Shown: positions 54,361-63,648, counted from the first letter of the stretch. The stretch is 64,000 nt of DNA from Pseudoduganella danionis (GCF_009720775.1 NZ_WNKW01000001.1:1302001-1366000), one strand, 5' to 3'. Translations and numbers: made by a program. The notes: generated from the sequence alone by a model not told the origin.

Positions 54361-54535
54361 GCTCAGGTCTCCGATAGATTCGAGGCTGAAGCGCACTTGT
54401 GGCGCGCTTCAAGTGGGGCGAATCATAGAACCGGAGGGCGCGGGGCGGCCAATGCTGTATGCGCATTCAACTATGCAAAATTTGCATAGTTATGAAATCC
54501 GTTGATTTGATCTGGCGCAGTTGCGGCCTTCCGCA

Positions 54536-55498
54536 CTAGCGTTCGGACACCACCACGCGGCGTTTGCGGCCACTGTTTTTCTGCTGCTGTTCGAGGAAGT
54601 CCCACAGCCGTTCGACGATGGCCTTGCCGCGCCGGCTGGCCGAAGGGCGCTCGCGATACAGGCGGATTTCCATTTCGATTTCCCATTGCGCACTGCCATC
54701 ATCGGCACGCGCGAGCTGCCGGCTTTTGAGTTCGCGCGTGACGGCCGATTCGGGCAGGAAGGCTACGCCGCGGCCTTCCAGTGCCATCATTTTGAGGCCC
54801 TCGGCCATATCGGTTTCGTACTGGCGATCCAGATGCAGCGGTGTGCGCGCATCGGTCAGGATCAGTTCCACCATACGCCCCAGATAGGCGTTGTTGGTGT
54901 AGGACAGGAATGGTAGTGGTTCCTTTTTACTGCCGGGCAGGCTGAATTCTGGCACGCGGTTTTTATCGCAGCGGGCATAGGCGCGCAGCGATTCGCGCCC
55001 GAGTACCAGCATGTCGTAGCGGCCCGGATCGAGCTGCACGGGCTGGCGCGGATGGTGGTAGCACAGCAGCAGATCGCAACCGCCTTCCACCAATTGCATC
55101 ACGGCGTCGTGCACATTGAGCGCCATCAAGCGGCTGCTGATCGGAGCGAAATCCTGCTCGAGTGCCGTCAGCCATTTGGGGATGAAGGTCAGCGACAGCG
55201 TGTGCGGCACGGCCAGATCGATGCTGGTCTGCGCGGCCGCGCGTTTGGAGCGCAGCATGTCGCGCGCGCCGTTAATCTGTGCCAGCATTTCCAGTGCCTG
55301 CTCGTAGAACACCACACCGGCAGGGGTCAGGCTGGTGGGGTAGGAAGTGCGGTCGATCAGATCGGTGCCCAGCCAGTTTTCCAGCGACTGGATGCGGCGC
55401 GAAAAGGCCGGCTGGGTGACGTGGCGCAGCGCGGCGGAACGACTGAAGTTATTGGTCTCAACCAGCGAGATGAAGTCTTCCAGCCATTTGGTTTCCAT
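54536..55498 (-). CDS. LysR-type regulator (HypT/YjiE-like)
   Basis: 320 residues. N-terminal helix-turn-helix LEDFISLVETNNFSRSAALRHVTQPAFSRRIQSLENWLG, close in wording to the hypochlorite sensor HypT of E. coli; effector domain about 90-300. C-terminal tail is Lys/Arg-rich (KNSGRKRR). AAAGGA precedes ATG 55498. It starts 10 bases after the MFS stop on the same strand, so it might be read through from marR-MFS. Effector not known. Confidence 0.86.
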   Translation of the reverse strand: METKWLEDFISLVETNNFSRSAALRHVTQPAFSRRIQSLENWLGTDLIDRTSYPTSLTPAGVVFYEQALEMLAQINGARDMLRSKRAAAQTSIDLAVPHTLSLTFIPKWLTALEQDFAPISSRLMALNVHDAVMQLVEGGCDLLLCYHHPRQPVQLDPGRYDMLVLGRESLRAYARCDKNRVPEFSLPGSKKEPLPFLSYTNNAYLGRMVELILTDARTPLHLDRQYETDMAEGLKMMALEGRGVAFLPESAVTRELKSRQLARADDGSAQWEIEMEIRLYRERPSASRRGKAIVERLWDFLEQQQKNSGRKRRVVVSER

Positions 55499-55508
55499 GC
55501 GATGTCCT

Positions 55509-56930
55509 TTACTGCGCTTGCGTTGCGTCGGGCGTGTTAGCGGTGATGCTGCCGATAGGCGTGAACAGGTAGGCCAGCACGGCAAATATGACCAGTATGA
55601 TGCCACCGCCGACAAACAATTGCGACAGCGAGATCAGTTTGAGCAGCCAGCCGGTGGCGGCAGCCGAAATCGGCGCCAGCCCCATGAAGATGAACATGAA
55701 GATGCTCATGGCGCGGCCCATCATCTGCGGCGGTACGCGGCGCTGTATCCACGTGAAGACATTGATCTGCACATAGCCGCTCAGCACACCCAGCAAGAGC
55801 AGCAGGGCGCCGGCCAGCCAGGCATTGTAGGCGGCGCCCAGCCCCATTACCAGCACACCGGCCAGCGCATCCATCAGCAATATCATGGCGCCGAAGCTAA
55901 CCAAGCGCAGACGCGCGCCGATGGCGGCCGCTGCGCCCATGCCGAGCAGGGTGCCGGCACCGTTGGCGGCCAGCAGCAGGCCCAGTGCCGAAGCGCCGTG
56001 CAGCACATCGCTGGCCAGCACGGGCAGCGCCACCTGCATGGAGCCGCCGATGAACAGCGACACCGTGCCCCAGTAGATGAAGCACAGCCGCAGCGGCACA
56101 TCGCGCCACACCATCAGTAGACCCGCGCCGATGGCGCTCCACACCGACAATGCGCTGGCGTCGGCAGCGCGGCCCGCGCCGCTCCGGGTGGTGACGCGGC
56201 TCAGCGTCAACGCCGAGACGATGAAACTCAGGCTGTCGAGTGCGAAGGCGGCGGCCAATCCGTGCGCATCAGGCATGCTCGCGCTGCTCATGCTGCCGAT
56301 GCCGCTACTGCCTGCGCCAGCTACGCCGTGGCTGCCACTGTTGCCACTGGCGCCAAACACGGTCAGCAGGACAGCGGCCAGCACGGGACCGAGCAGCATG
56401 GAGAGTTGGCGTAATCCCATCAGTACGCCGTTGGCGGCCTGTAGATATTCGGCCGGTATCGATTGCGGCATGATGCTGGTGCCCGACGGTACGCCGAAGG
56501 CCTGCGCCAGACCTATGCCCAGTGCCAGTGCGTAGATCAGCATGAGCGTGATGTGCGGCGTCAGTTCCAGGCTCAGTTGCAGGCTGCTGCCCAGCGCCAG
56601 TGTGATCACGCTTTGCTGGCGCAGCACCAGCAGGGCCAGCAGGCCGAGCAGAATCGCGTTGGCGTATTTGCTCAGCATGAGCACGCGCTTGGGCGAATAC
56701 TGGTCGACCACGGCGCCGCCTATCAGCATAAAGGCAGCGCGCGGTATGCTCATCAGCGCGATCACCAGCCCCAGTGCCATGGTATCGCCGGTCAGCTTGA
56801 GCACCAGCCATGGCAGTGCCACCATGGTCAACTGGTCGCCCAGCATGGAGATCACGCCGCCGCGCAGCAGCCACTGGAAGTTGGAGTTGCGCATCAGCTC
56901 AGCGCGCTGGTTCGGTGCCGGATGGGACAT
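55509..56930 (-). CDS. MFS efflux transporter with Gly/Ser-rich central loop
   Basis: 473 residues, 12 predicted helices in two halves, MFS motif A-like loop DQYSPKRVLML. The central cytoplasmic loop has a 30-residue Gly/Ser/Ala/Met stretch (about residues 200-230), unusual for the family. AGGAGC precedes ATG 56930. The marR gene ends 15 bases upstream on the same strand, a typical regulator-efflux pair. Substrate unknown. Confidence 0.88.
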   Translation of the reverse strand: MSHPAPNQRAELMRNSNFQWLLRGGVISMLGDQLTMVALPWLVLKLTGDTMALGLVIALMSIPRAAFMLIGGAVVDQYSPKRVLMLSKYANAILLGLLALLVLRQQSVITLALGSSLQLSLELTPHITLMLIYALALGIGLAQAFGVPSGTSIMPQSIPAEYLQAANGVLMGLRQLSMLLGPVLAAVLLTVFGASGNSGSHGVAGAGSSGIGSMSSASMPDAHGLAAAFALDSLSFIVSALTLSRVTTRSGAGRAADASALSVWSAIGAGLLMVWRDVPLRLCFIYWGTVSLFIGGSMQVALPVLASDVLHGASALGLLLAANGAGTLLGMGAAAAIGARLRLVSFGAMILLMDALAGVLVMGLGAAYNAWLAGALLLLLGVLSGYVQINVFTWIQRRVPPQMMGRAMSIFMFIFMGLAPISAAATGWLLKLISLSQLFVGGGIILVIFAVLAYLFTPIGSITANTPDATQAQ

Positions 56931-56945
56931 GGTCTATGCTCCTGC

Positions 56946-57425
56946 TTAGTTTGCGCTGCCGAGAGTGACGCTGGGCAGGCCGCTGATGATGGTCATGGCT
57001 TCGGTCAGGCTGGCGTATTGCTCGCCTGGGCAGTTGCGCAGCAAGTCTTTGCTGCACAGTTCTGCTGCCGGGGTGGCATTCAGCAGCAGTTCGCGGCCGC
57101 TAGCGGTAATCGCGGCATACGCCACGCGCGCATCGCGCGGGTCCTGCTGGCGTTCGATCAGGCCGATTTTTTCCAGCGGCAGCAGAGTGCGCGTGACACC
57201 CGAAGCAGTCAGGCCCTGACGTTCAGCCAGATCGACGCGGCGCATGCGTCCGCCCGGCGCGCGCGCCAGCGAGTTCAGCAGCATAAAATCGCCGAAGCTG
57301 ATACCGTGGTATGAACCCAGTACCTGATCGAGCCGGCGCACCATGGTGGCCTGGGCGCGCGCCAGACCAAGCGCCAGCGCCAGCGCTGCGCCCGTTTCGG
57401 GCAGGGGAGAAGAGTGATCGCTCAT
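56946..57425 (-). CDS. MarR-family regulator
   Basis: 159 residues. Winged helix about 45-115 (VDLAERQGLTASGVTRTLLPLEKIGLIERQQDPRDARVAYAAIT), with dimerisation helices at both ends. It likely represses itself and the downstream MFS gene; inverted repeats lie just upstream of its start. No ligand-specific Cys pattern. Confidence 0.92.
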   Translation of the reverse strand: MSDHSSPLPETGAALALALGLARAQATMVRRLDQVLGSYHGISFGDFMLLNSLARAPGGRMRRVDLAERQGLTASGVTRTLLPLEKIGLIERQQDPRDARVAYAAITASGRELLLNATPAAELCSKDLLRNCPGEQYASLTEAMTIISGLPSVTLGSAN

Positions 57426-57467
57426 GATGACTTTCGGTAGGCTAGTAATATTGAAAACTACTGCACA

Positions 57468-57496
57468 ACTACTTAAATAGTGCTTGAGTACGCAAG
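57468..57496. promoter_or_regulatory. Candidate MarR operator
   Basis: ACTACTTAAATAGT (57468-57481) is a 14-bp inverted repeat with one mismatched pair, followed by CTTG-N6-CAAG (57483-57496). Located 43-71 bases before the marR ATG, as expected for self-repression. Confidence 0.5.
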
Positions 57497-57680
57497 TATA
57501 ATCCTATTTCATGACTTGGCAAGCATTGTTTTGTTTTGGACAATGTGTGACACAAAACTACAGTTGCGCTAAACACGGAGAATATTTACTGATTTGCGTA
57601 TATTGCGCGAAAACCGCGCTAGAATTGGCGCGGCTGGCTCTGCTGGCTTTACTTAAACTACAAAAATTTTTTGGAGACAT

Positions 57681-58886
57681 ATGCACATGGCGACCACAGA
57701 AATTTTCCTGATCGCGATGCTGATCATATTCAGCCTGCCTTATCTGATCTGGCGTGTCGGTCAGACTGACTACTACGCGCCGCTGGTGGTGGTGCAGATT
57801 ATTACCGGCATACTGCTGGGCCCTGGCATCCTGGGCCGGGCCTATCCCGAGTACTATCAGTTCGTGTTTAACCCGCAGGTGGTGCAGTCGCTGAACGGCA
57901 TTGCGTGGTGGGCCGTGATGATCTTTGTGATGATCGCCGGTATCGAGCTGGACCTGAAAAAAGCCTGGGAGCACCGGCGCGAAAGCAGTATCACGGCCGG
58001 TCTGGCGCTAGGCGTACCGCTGGTATTCGGCAGCATCGCGGCACTCGGTCTGCTCGGCTATGCCGGCTGGATGGGGCCGAAAGCCCAGAGCTGGCAGTTC
58101 GTGCTGGGTGTGGGCATGGCTTGCGCCGTGACGGCACTGCCCATCCTGATCCTGCTGATGGAAAAACTGGAAATCCTGCGCCAGCCTATCGGCCAGCGCA
58201 TCCTGCGTTATGCCAGTCTGGACGATATCGCCATCTGGGGCGTGCTGGCCGTGATCCTGCTGGACTGGGAACGCATGGGGCGCCAGCTGGGCTTCCTGCT
58301 GTTGTTTGGCGTGGCGACCATACTGTACCGCCGCCTGATGCAGGGTCTGCAGGAGCGCGACCGCTGGTATGTGGCCTTCATCTGGCTGGCCGCCTGCGCG
58401 TTCGCAGCGGATTGGGCCGGCCTGCACTACATGGTGGGCGCTTTCCTGGCCGGCGCCGTGATGGATGCGGACTGGTTTAACCAGCAGCGCATGGACTTCC
58501 TGCGCGCCAATGTGCTGATGGCCGTGATGCCGGTATTCTTCCTCAGCACGGGCTTGCGCACCAACTGGGCGCTGGGCGGTTCGGCCGTGTTTCTGGTGGC
58601 GGCCGTCATGCTGTTCGCTTCCGTTGCGGGCAAACTGACCGGCATCCACATTGCCGGCAAGATCCTCAATTGGGGGCCGGGCGAAGCGTCGATTATCGGC
58701 TGGCTGCTGCAGACCAAGGCGCTGATCATGATCATCTTCGTCAACATCCTGCTGGACAAGCAGATCATCACCAGCGAAACGTTTACCGCGCTGCTGCTGA
58801 TGGCTATCGGCAGCACCATGCTGACGGTGCCGGTGGTGTATCCGAAACTGCAGCGGGTGGCGCAGCTGATCTTCAAGACCAGCTAA
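57681..58886 (+). CDS. CPA2-type cation:proton antiporter
   Basis: 401 residues, 11-12 membrane helices, no TrkA-N domain. CPA2/Kef-NapA pattern: GPGILGRAYPEYYQF, MIFVMIAGIELDLK, SLDDIAIWGVLAV (conserved Asp pair in the core) and VMDADWF. Exchanges Na+ or K+ for H+. GGAGACAT precedes ATG 57681; ATG 57687 is also possible. Confidence 0.9.
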   Translation: MHMATTEIFLIAMLIIFSLPYLIWRVGQTDYYAPLVVVQIITGILLGPGILGRAYPEYYQFVFNPQVVQSLNGIAWWAVMIFVMIAGIELDLKKAWEHRRESSITAGLALGVPLVFGSIAALGLLGYAGWMGPKAQSWQFVLGVGMACAVTALPILILLMEKLEILRQPIGQRILRYASLDDIAIWGVLAVILLDWERMGRQLGFLLLFGVATILYRRLMQGLQERDRWYVAFIWLAACAFAADWAGLHYMVGAFLAGAVMDADWFNQQRMDFLRANVLMAVMPVFFLSTGLRTNWALGGSAVFLVAAVMLFASVAGKLTGIHIAGKILNWGPGEASIIGWLLQTKALIMIIFVNILLDKQIITSETFTALLLMAIGSTMLTVPVVYPKLQRVAQLIFKTS

Positions 58887-58916
58887 AGCGGCTGCAGGCG
58901 GGCAGGGAGCTGATGC

Positions 58917-58922
58917 TATAAT
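58917..58922 (+). promoter_or_regulatory. Extended -10 of the DUF3297 gene, leaderless layout
   Basis: TGCTATAAT (hexamer 58917-58922) ends 6 bases before ATG 58929. The mRNA is likely to begin at or near the start codon. Confidence 0.55.
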
Positions 58923-58928
58923 CTCGGC

Positions 58929-59177
58929 ATGAACGATACTACTCAACTCCCTCCGCTGCCCGATCGCCTGTCGATCGACCCGCGCAGCAAATTCCATGTT
59001 GCCGCTATCTTCGAACACGATATCGGCATCCGTTTCAACGATAAAGAGCGTCTGGATGTGGATGAATACTGCATCAGCGAAGGCTGGATCAAGGTCGCCG
59101 CTGGCCGCAGCCTGGACCGCCATGGCCGCCCTATGCTGATCAAGCTGAAAGGCAAAGTCGAGGCATACTACCGTTAA
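58929..59177 (+). CDS. DUF3297 family small protein
   Basis: 82 residues, soluble. The family is recognisable by LPDRLSIDPRSKFHVAAIFEHDIGIRFNDKER and a C-terminal GWIKVAAGRSLDRHGRPMLIKLKG. It is common in proteobacteria, with no known function. No Shine-Dalgarno; see the -10 directly before the ATG. Confidence 0.88.
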   Translation: MNDTTQLPPLPDRLSIDPRSKFHVAAIFEHDIGIRFNDKERLDVDEYCISEGWIKVAAGRSLDRHGRPMLIKLKGKVEAYYR

Positions 59178-59211
59178 GCGCAGTGCGGGCCGTGTGCGCG
59201 GCCTGTAACGC

Positions 59212-59262
59212 AAAAAAGCCACCATCAGCCTGAGCATGCTCAGTGCGGTTGGTGGCTTTTTT
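59212..59262. terminator. Bidirectional terminator with inner 14-bp palindrome
   Basis: AAAAAAGCCACC (59212-59223) pairs with GGTGGCTTTTTT (59251-59262). CTGAGCATGCTCAG (59230-59243) forms a perfect inner palindrome. Lies between convergent genes. Confidence 0.9.
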
Positions 59263-59301
59263 ACGTCCGTGGATGACGCGGCGTGCGCGTCAGCACAGCG
59301 A

Positions 59302-59511
59302 CTAGATGGCGGGTGCCGTGACGGCGGCCGGTACTTCGGCGCGCAACTTGTCCAGCATTTCGAGCGTAGCAGGCATCATGTTCATGATGCCGTGGTAGGC
59401 GCAGTATTCGCAGAAGGCTTCTTCTGGCGTCATGGCGCTAATGCTGGCGTCGGAATGGCCGCGGCGGCGCAGCGCACGCAGGCAGCCGGCATCCATGGTT
59501 CTCGGGTTCAT
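59302..59511 (-). CDS. Small hypothetical protein with Cys pair
   Basis: 69 residues with a C-x2-C-like patch (AFCEYCAYHG) that could bind metal. GGGAAAT precedes ATG 59511 and a consensus TATAAT lies on the minus strand at 59571-59566. No family recognised. Real by promoter, Shine-Dalgarno and terminator. Confidence 0.65.
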   Translation of the reverse strand: MNPRTMDAGCLRALRRRGHSDASISAMTPEEAFCEYCAYHGIMNMMPATLEMLDKLRAEVPAAVTAPAI

Positions 59512-59633
59512 GTGCTATTTCCCTTTCTGTAATAAATAGTGGGTGAGCGGTAGTCGACATGAACCATTATAGTACAAAAAAGATTCCGTGCGGCAACAAT
59601 GTATTCAATTATTTCATTGTATTGGACAGAATC

Positions 59634-60866
59634 TCAAGTTTGCCGGGGCCGTAGCGCCAGTTGCTGGTGCAGCCGCCACACCAGTGCCATGGCTAGCAAA
59701 GCGGAAGCAACGACCACGTAGCCGATGCGGTCAAAGTGCAGTAGCTGGCCGCTGGCGCTGCTCGCCACGATATGCCCGGCCAGCACCGAGGCCAGCCCGC
59801 CCGACAGCTGCTGGATGGAGGCACTGATGGCATTGAATGCGCCCCGTTTGGTGGCCGTCGGCACACTGCTCATCATGGCCTGCACGGGGATCATGCGCGA
59901 GAAGATGCCGATGAACAGCAGGGTATTCACGATGATCAGGGCCAGCAGCGACGTATGGCCCAGATTGGTGTAAATCAGCACCATGGCGATCGACAGCACA
60001 GTGCCGAACAGGTAGACGCGGAATTTGCCCACGCTGTCCGCCGCCTTGCCCACCAGTGGCCCGATGAAGATCGTGCACAGGCCCGTCACCAGATAGATGG
60101 TGGGCAGGTGGTCGAGCGAAATACCCAGATTGTTGACCACGTAGGCGCTGCCAAACGGCATCAGCATGAAGCCGCCCGTGCTGAGCAGGGCCGTGATGGC
60201 AAACGCCAGCAAGTGTTCGCGCTCGGTCAGCGTGTGGTACAGGTGCAGCCACGCACTGTGTTCCTGCGGCTGCTTCAGGTGCGCATTCACGGGCTGCATC
60301 TGCCAGGCCACCAGCAGGCCGCCGGCCAGACTGAACAGGGCCATGGCTATGAAGGGCACATGCCAGTTCCACTGGTTGGACAGGTAGATGCCGGCCGGCA
60401 GGCCCAGCACCTGACTGGCGGCAAACGCGGTCTGGATCAGGCCCATCACGCGGCCGCGCTGTTCCGGTGCGAACAGGTCGGTGGCGATGGCCAGTACGAC
60501 CGAGCCGATCACGCCGCCAAACAGGCCCGTGACGATGCGCGCCAGCAGCAGCGATTCAAAGCTCTGCGCCATGCCGCACCACAGCGTGCCGAGGATGAAG
60601 CCAGTGTAGAAGAACAGCAGCAAACGCTTGCGGTCGTAACGGTCGGCAAAACCGGCCGTGAGCAGGCCGGAAATGCCGGCGCTGAAGGCGTAGGCCGAGA
60701 CGACGACACCGAACTGGCTGGGGCTGATCTGCAAGGCTGGCATGATCAGTGCGCCCAGCGGCGACATCAGCATGAAGTCGAGGATGACGGCGAACTGCAG
60801 GAAGGCCAGCAGGCCGACGACGATTTTCTGGTAGCCGCTAAACGGTACGGCAGAGCTTGGTTTCAT
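59634..60866 (-). CDS. MFS transporter (sugar/drug efflux type)
   Basis: 410 residues, 12 helices. Motif A GFADRYDRKRLLLF and the C motif-like region AGIYLSNQWNWHVPF suggest DHA1 drug efflux or AraJ-type. Its ATG 60866 overlaps the stop of the small membrane protein by 4 bases, so it is the last gene of the ECF sigma operon. Substrate unknown. Confidence 0.9.
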   Translation of the reverse strand: MKPSSAVPFSGYQKIVVGLLAFLQFAVILDFMLMSPLGALIMPALQISPSQFGVVVSAYAFSAGISGLLTAGFADRYDRKRLLLFFYTGFILGTLWCGMAQSFESLLLARIVTGLFGGVIGSVVLAIATDLFAPEQRGRVMGLIQTAFAASQVLGLPAGIYLSNQWNWHVPFIAMALFSLAGGLLVAWQMQPVNAHLKQPQEHSAWLHLYHTLTEREHLLAFAITALLSTGGFMLMPFGSAYVVNNLGISLDHLPTIYLVTGLCTIFIGPLVGKAADSVGKFRVYLFGTVLSIAMVLIYTNLGHTSLLALIIVNTLLFIGIFSRMIPVQAMMSSVPTATKRGAFNAISASIQQLSGGLASVLAGHIVASSASGQLLHFDRIGYVVVASALLAMALVWRLHQQLALRPRQT

Positions 60867-61186
60867 TCGGTTTTTTCTTCGGCTTTAGGGCGGCAGAATA
60901 TGCCGCGGTCTTTATGGAACTGGGCGCGTTCTTCCGGCGTCATGGCTTGCCAGCGGGCCCAGCGTTCGCGGTGGCTATGGCCGTCGTGATGGTGGCCGTG
61001 GCGTCCGCGGAAGCCGCCGAACAGGATGCGGCACAGGATCAGCAGCCCCATGGCGTGCCAGTAATCGATGCTCTGGGCGCCGCTGAAGATGCCGGGCATG
61101 ACGGCGTTCCATAGCCACATGACGACGCCGGACATGGCAGCAATCGCCGCCAGTATCAGGGGGATGAAGAGCAGTTTCCATTTCAT
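60863..61186 (-). CDS. Small membrane protein with His-rich segment, sigma-factor neighbour
   Basis: 107 residues. Two hydrophobic helices (about 4-27 and 44-60), then GRHGHHHDGHSHRERW (metal-binding look) and a TPEERAQFHKDRGIF tail. Start ATG 61186 with AAGGAG 8 bases upstream. It sits between the ECF sigma gene and an MFS gene in one operon. Proteins like this are often next to ECF sigma factors, but whether they act as anti-sigma or as effectors is unknown. Confidence 0.78.
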   Translation of the reverse strand: MKWKLLFIPLILAAIAAMSGVVMWLWNAVMPGIFSGAQSIDYWHAMGLLILCRILFGGFRGRHGHHHDGHSHRERWARWQAMTPEERAQFHKDRGIFCRPKAEEKTE

Positions 61187-61212
61187 GATATTCACTCCTT
61201 GGTATTCGTTAC

Positions 61213-61767
61213 TTATTCAGGTTCATACAGGTATTGCAGGCGTGCGCGCAGGTATTGCACGGCATAACGCTTGCGTGCCAGCAGGGTATTGATCGGGGTA
61301 CCGCTGGCCTCGGCCATTTCCTTGAAGCTCACGCCGTCGAGTTCATGGGCGACGAACACTTCACGCTGGGCGGCAGGCAGATCTTCCAGCGCGGCCTGCA
61401 GTTCTTCCAGCAGCATGGCGCGCGCATAGGCTTCTTCGGGCCCGCCATCAGGCGAGGGCAGCAGCAGGTCGAGGTGATATTCTTCATCATCGTCGCTGCC
61501 AGTCAGATCGGCCAGCGCCACTTCGCGCTTCTTGCGGAAGCGGTCGATGATGCGGTTGCGCGCTACACGGTAGAGCCACGCAGTCACCTGTTCTATCGGT
61601 TCCGGTAAACGATAGGCTTGCACGAACTCATGGAACACATCCTGCAGGATGTCGTCGGCATCGGTAGGGTCGGCCACGCGGCGGCGGATGAAGTTGCCGA
61701 GGCGTGAACGCTCCTTGAGCACGGTGGCGGTAATAGCCTGTTCTGTCATGGTTTGCGCGGAAGTCAT
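61213..61767 (-). CDS. ECF-type sigma factor (RpoE-like)
   Basis: 184 residues. Region 2 (DADDILQDVFHEFVQAYRL; TAWLYRVARNRIIDRFRKK) and region 4 (LPAAQREVFVAHELDGVSFKEMAEASGTPINTLLARKRYAVQYLR). An acidic linker of about 30 residues separates them. Start 61767 (MTSAQTM) chosen; ATG 61749 is the other option. No classic anti-sigma gene is present; the small membrane protein and MFS gene follow. Confidence 0.9.
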   Translation of the reverse strand: MTSAQTMTEQAITATVLKERSRLGNFIRRRVADPTDADDILQDVFHEFVQAYRLPEPIEQVTAWLYRVARNRIIDRFRKKREVALADLTGSDDDEEYHLDLLLPSPDGGPEEAYARAMLLEELQAALEDLPAAQREVFVAHELDGVSFKEMAEASGTPINTLLARKRYAVQYLRARLQYLYEPE

Positions 61768-61812
61768 GCCCTGAAGACGGGCCGGCGGAACGGATATTGT
61801 AGACGCTGACAG

Positions 61813-61849
61813 AAAAAACGCCACCGGCAGCATGACTGGCGGTGGCGTT
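61813..61849 (-). terminator. Terminator of rhlE
   Basis: AACGCCACC (61817-61825) pairs with GGTGGCGTT (61841-61849); the A run at 61813-61818 is a T tail on the rhlE strand. Confidence 0.88.
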
Positions 61850-61906
61850 GCGGGGTTCTTACCCGTTCAGATCGCGCACGCGGAACTGAACGGGTGCGGC
61901 GGCCGA

Positions 61907-63298
61907 TTAACGGTCGCCGTAGCTGCGGCGGGCCGCGCCTTCGCTGCTGCGCGGGTTACTACCTTTGTAGCCGCCTTCCTTGCGCGGTGCGCCCGGCTTG
62001 CTGAAGCTGCGCTGGCCCGGCTTGGCGCCATTGCGGTTGTCGCCCGGCTTCCAGCCGCCCGGACGCGAGCTCGAGCGCGGTGGGAAGCTGGTTTTCTTTG
62101 GCTCGTAGCCTTCGATTACGTTGACCGGAATCAGTTGCTTGGTGAAGCGCTCGATACGCTTCACGTTCATGCCTTCGGCGTGGTTGACCAGCGAGATGGC
62201 CAGACCGTTACGGCCGGCACGGCCGGTACGGCCGATACGGTGCACATAGTCTTCCGGGAATTTCGGCAGGTCGTAGTTGAACACGTGGGTGATGTTCGGC
62301 ACGTCGATACCGCGCGCGGCAACGTCGGTTGCGATCAGGATCTTCACGTGGCCGCGGCGCAGGCTTTCCAGCGTGCGGTTACGGGCGCCCTGATGCATGT
62401 CGCCATGCAGTGCGGCAGCCGAGAAACCGGCGATGTTCAGACGGTCGGCGATGGTATCGGCGTCACGCTTGGTAGCGGTGAATACCACGGCCTGATCCAG
62501 CGCTTCGTCGCGCAGCAGGTGGTCCAGCAGGCGGTTCTTGTGCGACAGATCGTCGACGAAGTGCACGCGCTGGGTGATGTTTTCATGCTTGTTGGCGGCC
62601 GTCATGATCTGGATGATCTGCGGATCTTTGGTGATGCGGCGTGCCATATTGCCGACTACGCCGTCCAGCGTGGCCGAGAACAGCATGGTCTGGCGGCTGG
62701 CCGGAGTGGCGGCGACGATTTTTTCGATGTCGTCGATGAAGCCCATGTCCAGCATGCGGTCAGCTTCGTCCAGCACCAGAATTTCCAGTTGCGAGAAGTC
62801 GATCTTGCCCGATTCCATGTGGTCGATCAGACGGCCAGGGGTAGCGACCAGAATCTCCGGATTCTTGGCCAGCAGTTGCATCTGTTTCGGGTAAGGCATA
62901 CCGCCCAGAATCGACACGGCTTTCAGACGGCGCAGGTTGACGCTGTACTTGTCAGTGTTGGTGGTCACTTGCAGGGCCAGTTCGCGGGTCGGGGTCAGTA
63001 CCAGCATTTTTGGCTGGGCTGGCTTGAAACGTGGACGTTCACCACGCGCGCGCGCAGCTTGCATTTCCTGATTGTGGGTTTTGCCGCCGGCAGCTGGCTC
63101 GAGGGCGGACAGACGGTGCAGCGAAGGCAGCATGAATGCTGCCGTTTTGCCGGAACCGGTTTGCGAGGAAACCAACAAGTCCTTGCCGGCGATGGCGGCG
63201 GGTACGGCTTGCTCCTGCACGGGCGTAGGCTTGGTGTAGCCGGCGTCGGTGAGGGCTTTGATAATGGACGTGTTGAGACCAAGTGCTTCAAATGTCAT
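61907..63298 (-). CDS. rhlE: DEAD-box RNA helicase RhlE
   Basis: 463 residues. Motifs in order: Q motif PTPVQEQAVP, I SSQTGSGKTAA, Ia PTRELALQV, II VLDEADRMLD, III SAT, V ATDVAARGIDVP, VI HRIGRTGRAGR. After about residue 385 a Gly/Arg/Ser-rich basic tail (SSSRPGGWKPGD and similar) binds RNA. An internal insertion at about 75-95 (KTHNQEMQAARARGERPRF) is common in beta-proteobacterial RhlE. A 345-base upstream region holds a strong -10 far from the start, so a long leader is likely. Confidence 0.94.
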   Translation of the reverse strand: MTFEALGLNTSIIKALTDAGYTKPTPVQEQAVPAAIAGKDLLVSSQTGSGKTAAFMLPSLHRLSALEPAAGGKTHNQEMQAARARGERPRFKPAQPKMLVLTPTRELALQVTTNTDKYSVNLRRLKAVSILGGMPYPKQMQLLAKNPEILVATPGRLIDHMESGKIDFSQLEILVLDEADRMLDMGFIDDIEKIVAATPASRQTMLFSATLDGVVGNMARRITKDPQIIQIMTAANKHENITQRVHFVDDLSHKNRLLDHLLRDEALDQAVVFTATKRDADTIADRLNIAGFSAAALHGDMHQGARNRTLESLRRGHVKILIATDVAARGIDVPNITHVFNYDLPKFPEDYVHRIGRTGRAGRNGLAISLVNHAEGMNVKRIERFTKQLIPVNVIEGYEPKKTSFPPRSSSRPGGWKPGDNRNGAKPGQRSFSKPGAPRKEGGYKGSNPRSSEGAARRSYGDR

Positions 63299-63644
63299 GC
63301 TGTTCTTTCGTAAAATTCTGCGTCCGGCTCAGGCGCCGAGCGCGATATAGCAACGCCAACCACAGACGAAATGGCCCATCGAACTAGTATAGGACAGAAA
63401 TTTCGGCACAAAAGCTTTGCGCCGGGACGGTGTCAGGTTCGACACACAGGGCGGGAGGGCTTTATAAATCGCGACACCCCAAGGGTGCGCTACAGGCTTG
63501 CGAAGCTGCTCATTGTTATCTTTGCCACTGTGATGTACAGGGCAGGGCGGCATTATATCCGATATTGCGCGGCGCTGCACCAGCTATTTTGCGGCGCCGC
63601 ATTTTGTGCCGCTGCAGCGCGCGCGATGGCGGCAAGCCGGTCGG
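63299..63644 (-). promoter_or_regulatory. rhlE upstream region with two candidate -10 sites
   Basis: No gene is seen here. On the minus strand TATAAT lies at 63557-63552 (leader of about 245 bases) and TATACT at 63391-63386 (leader of about 80 bases). Neither has a good -35. Long leaders are common for cold- and growth-controlled helicases. Confidence 0.4.
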
Positions 63645-63648
63645 CGAA

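Noticed and set aside
63329..63580. 83-codon ORF upstream of rhlE
   Set aside because: No Shine-Dalgarno, Cys/Pro-rich random composition; more likely the rhlE leader.
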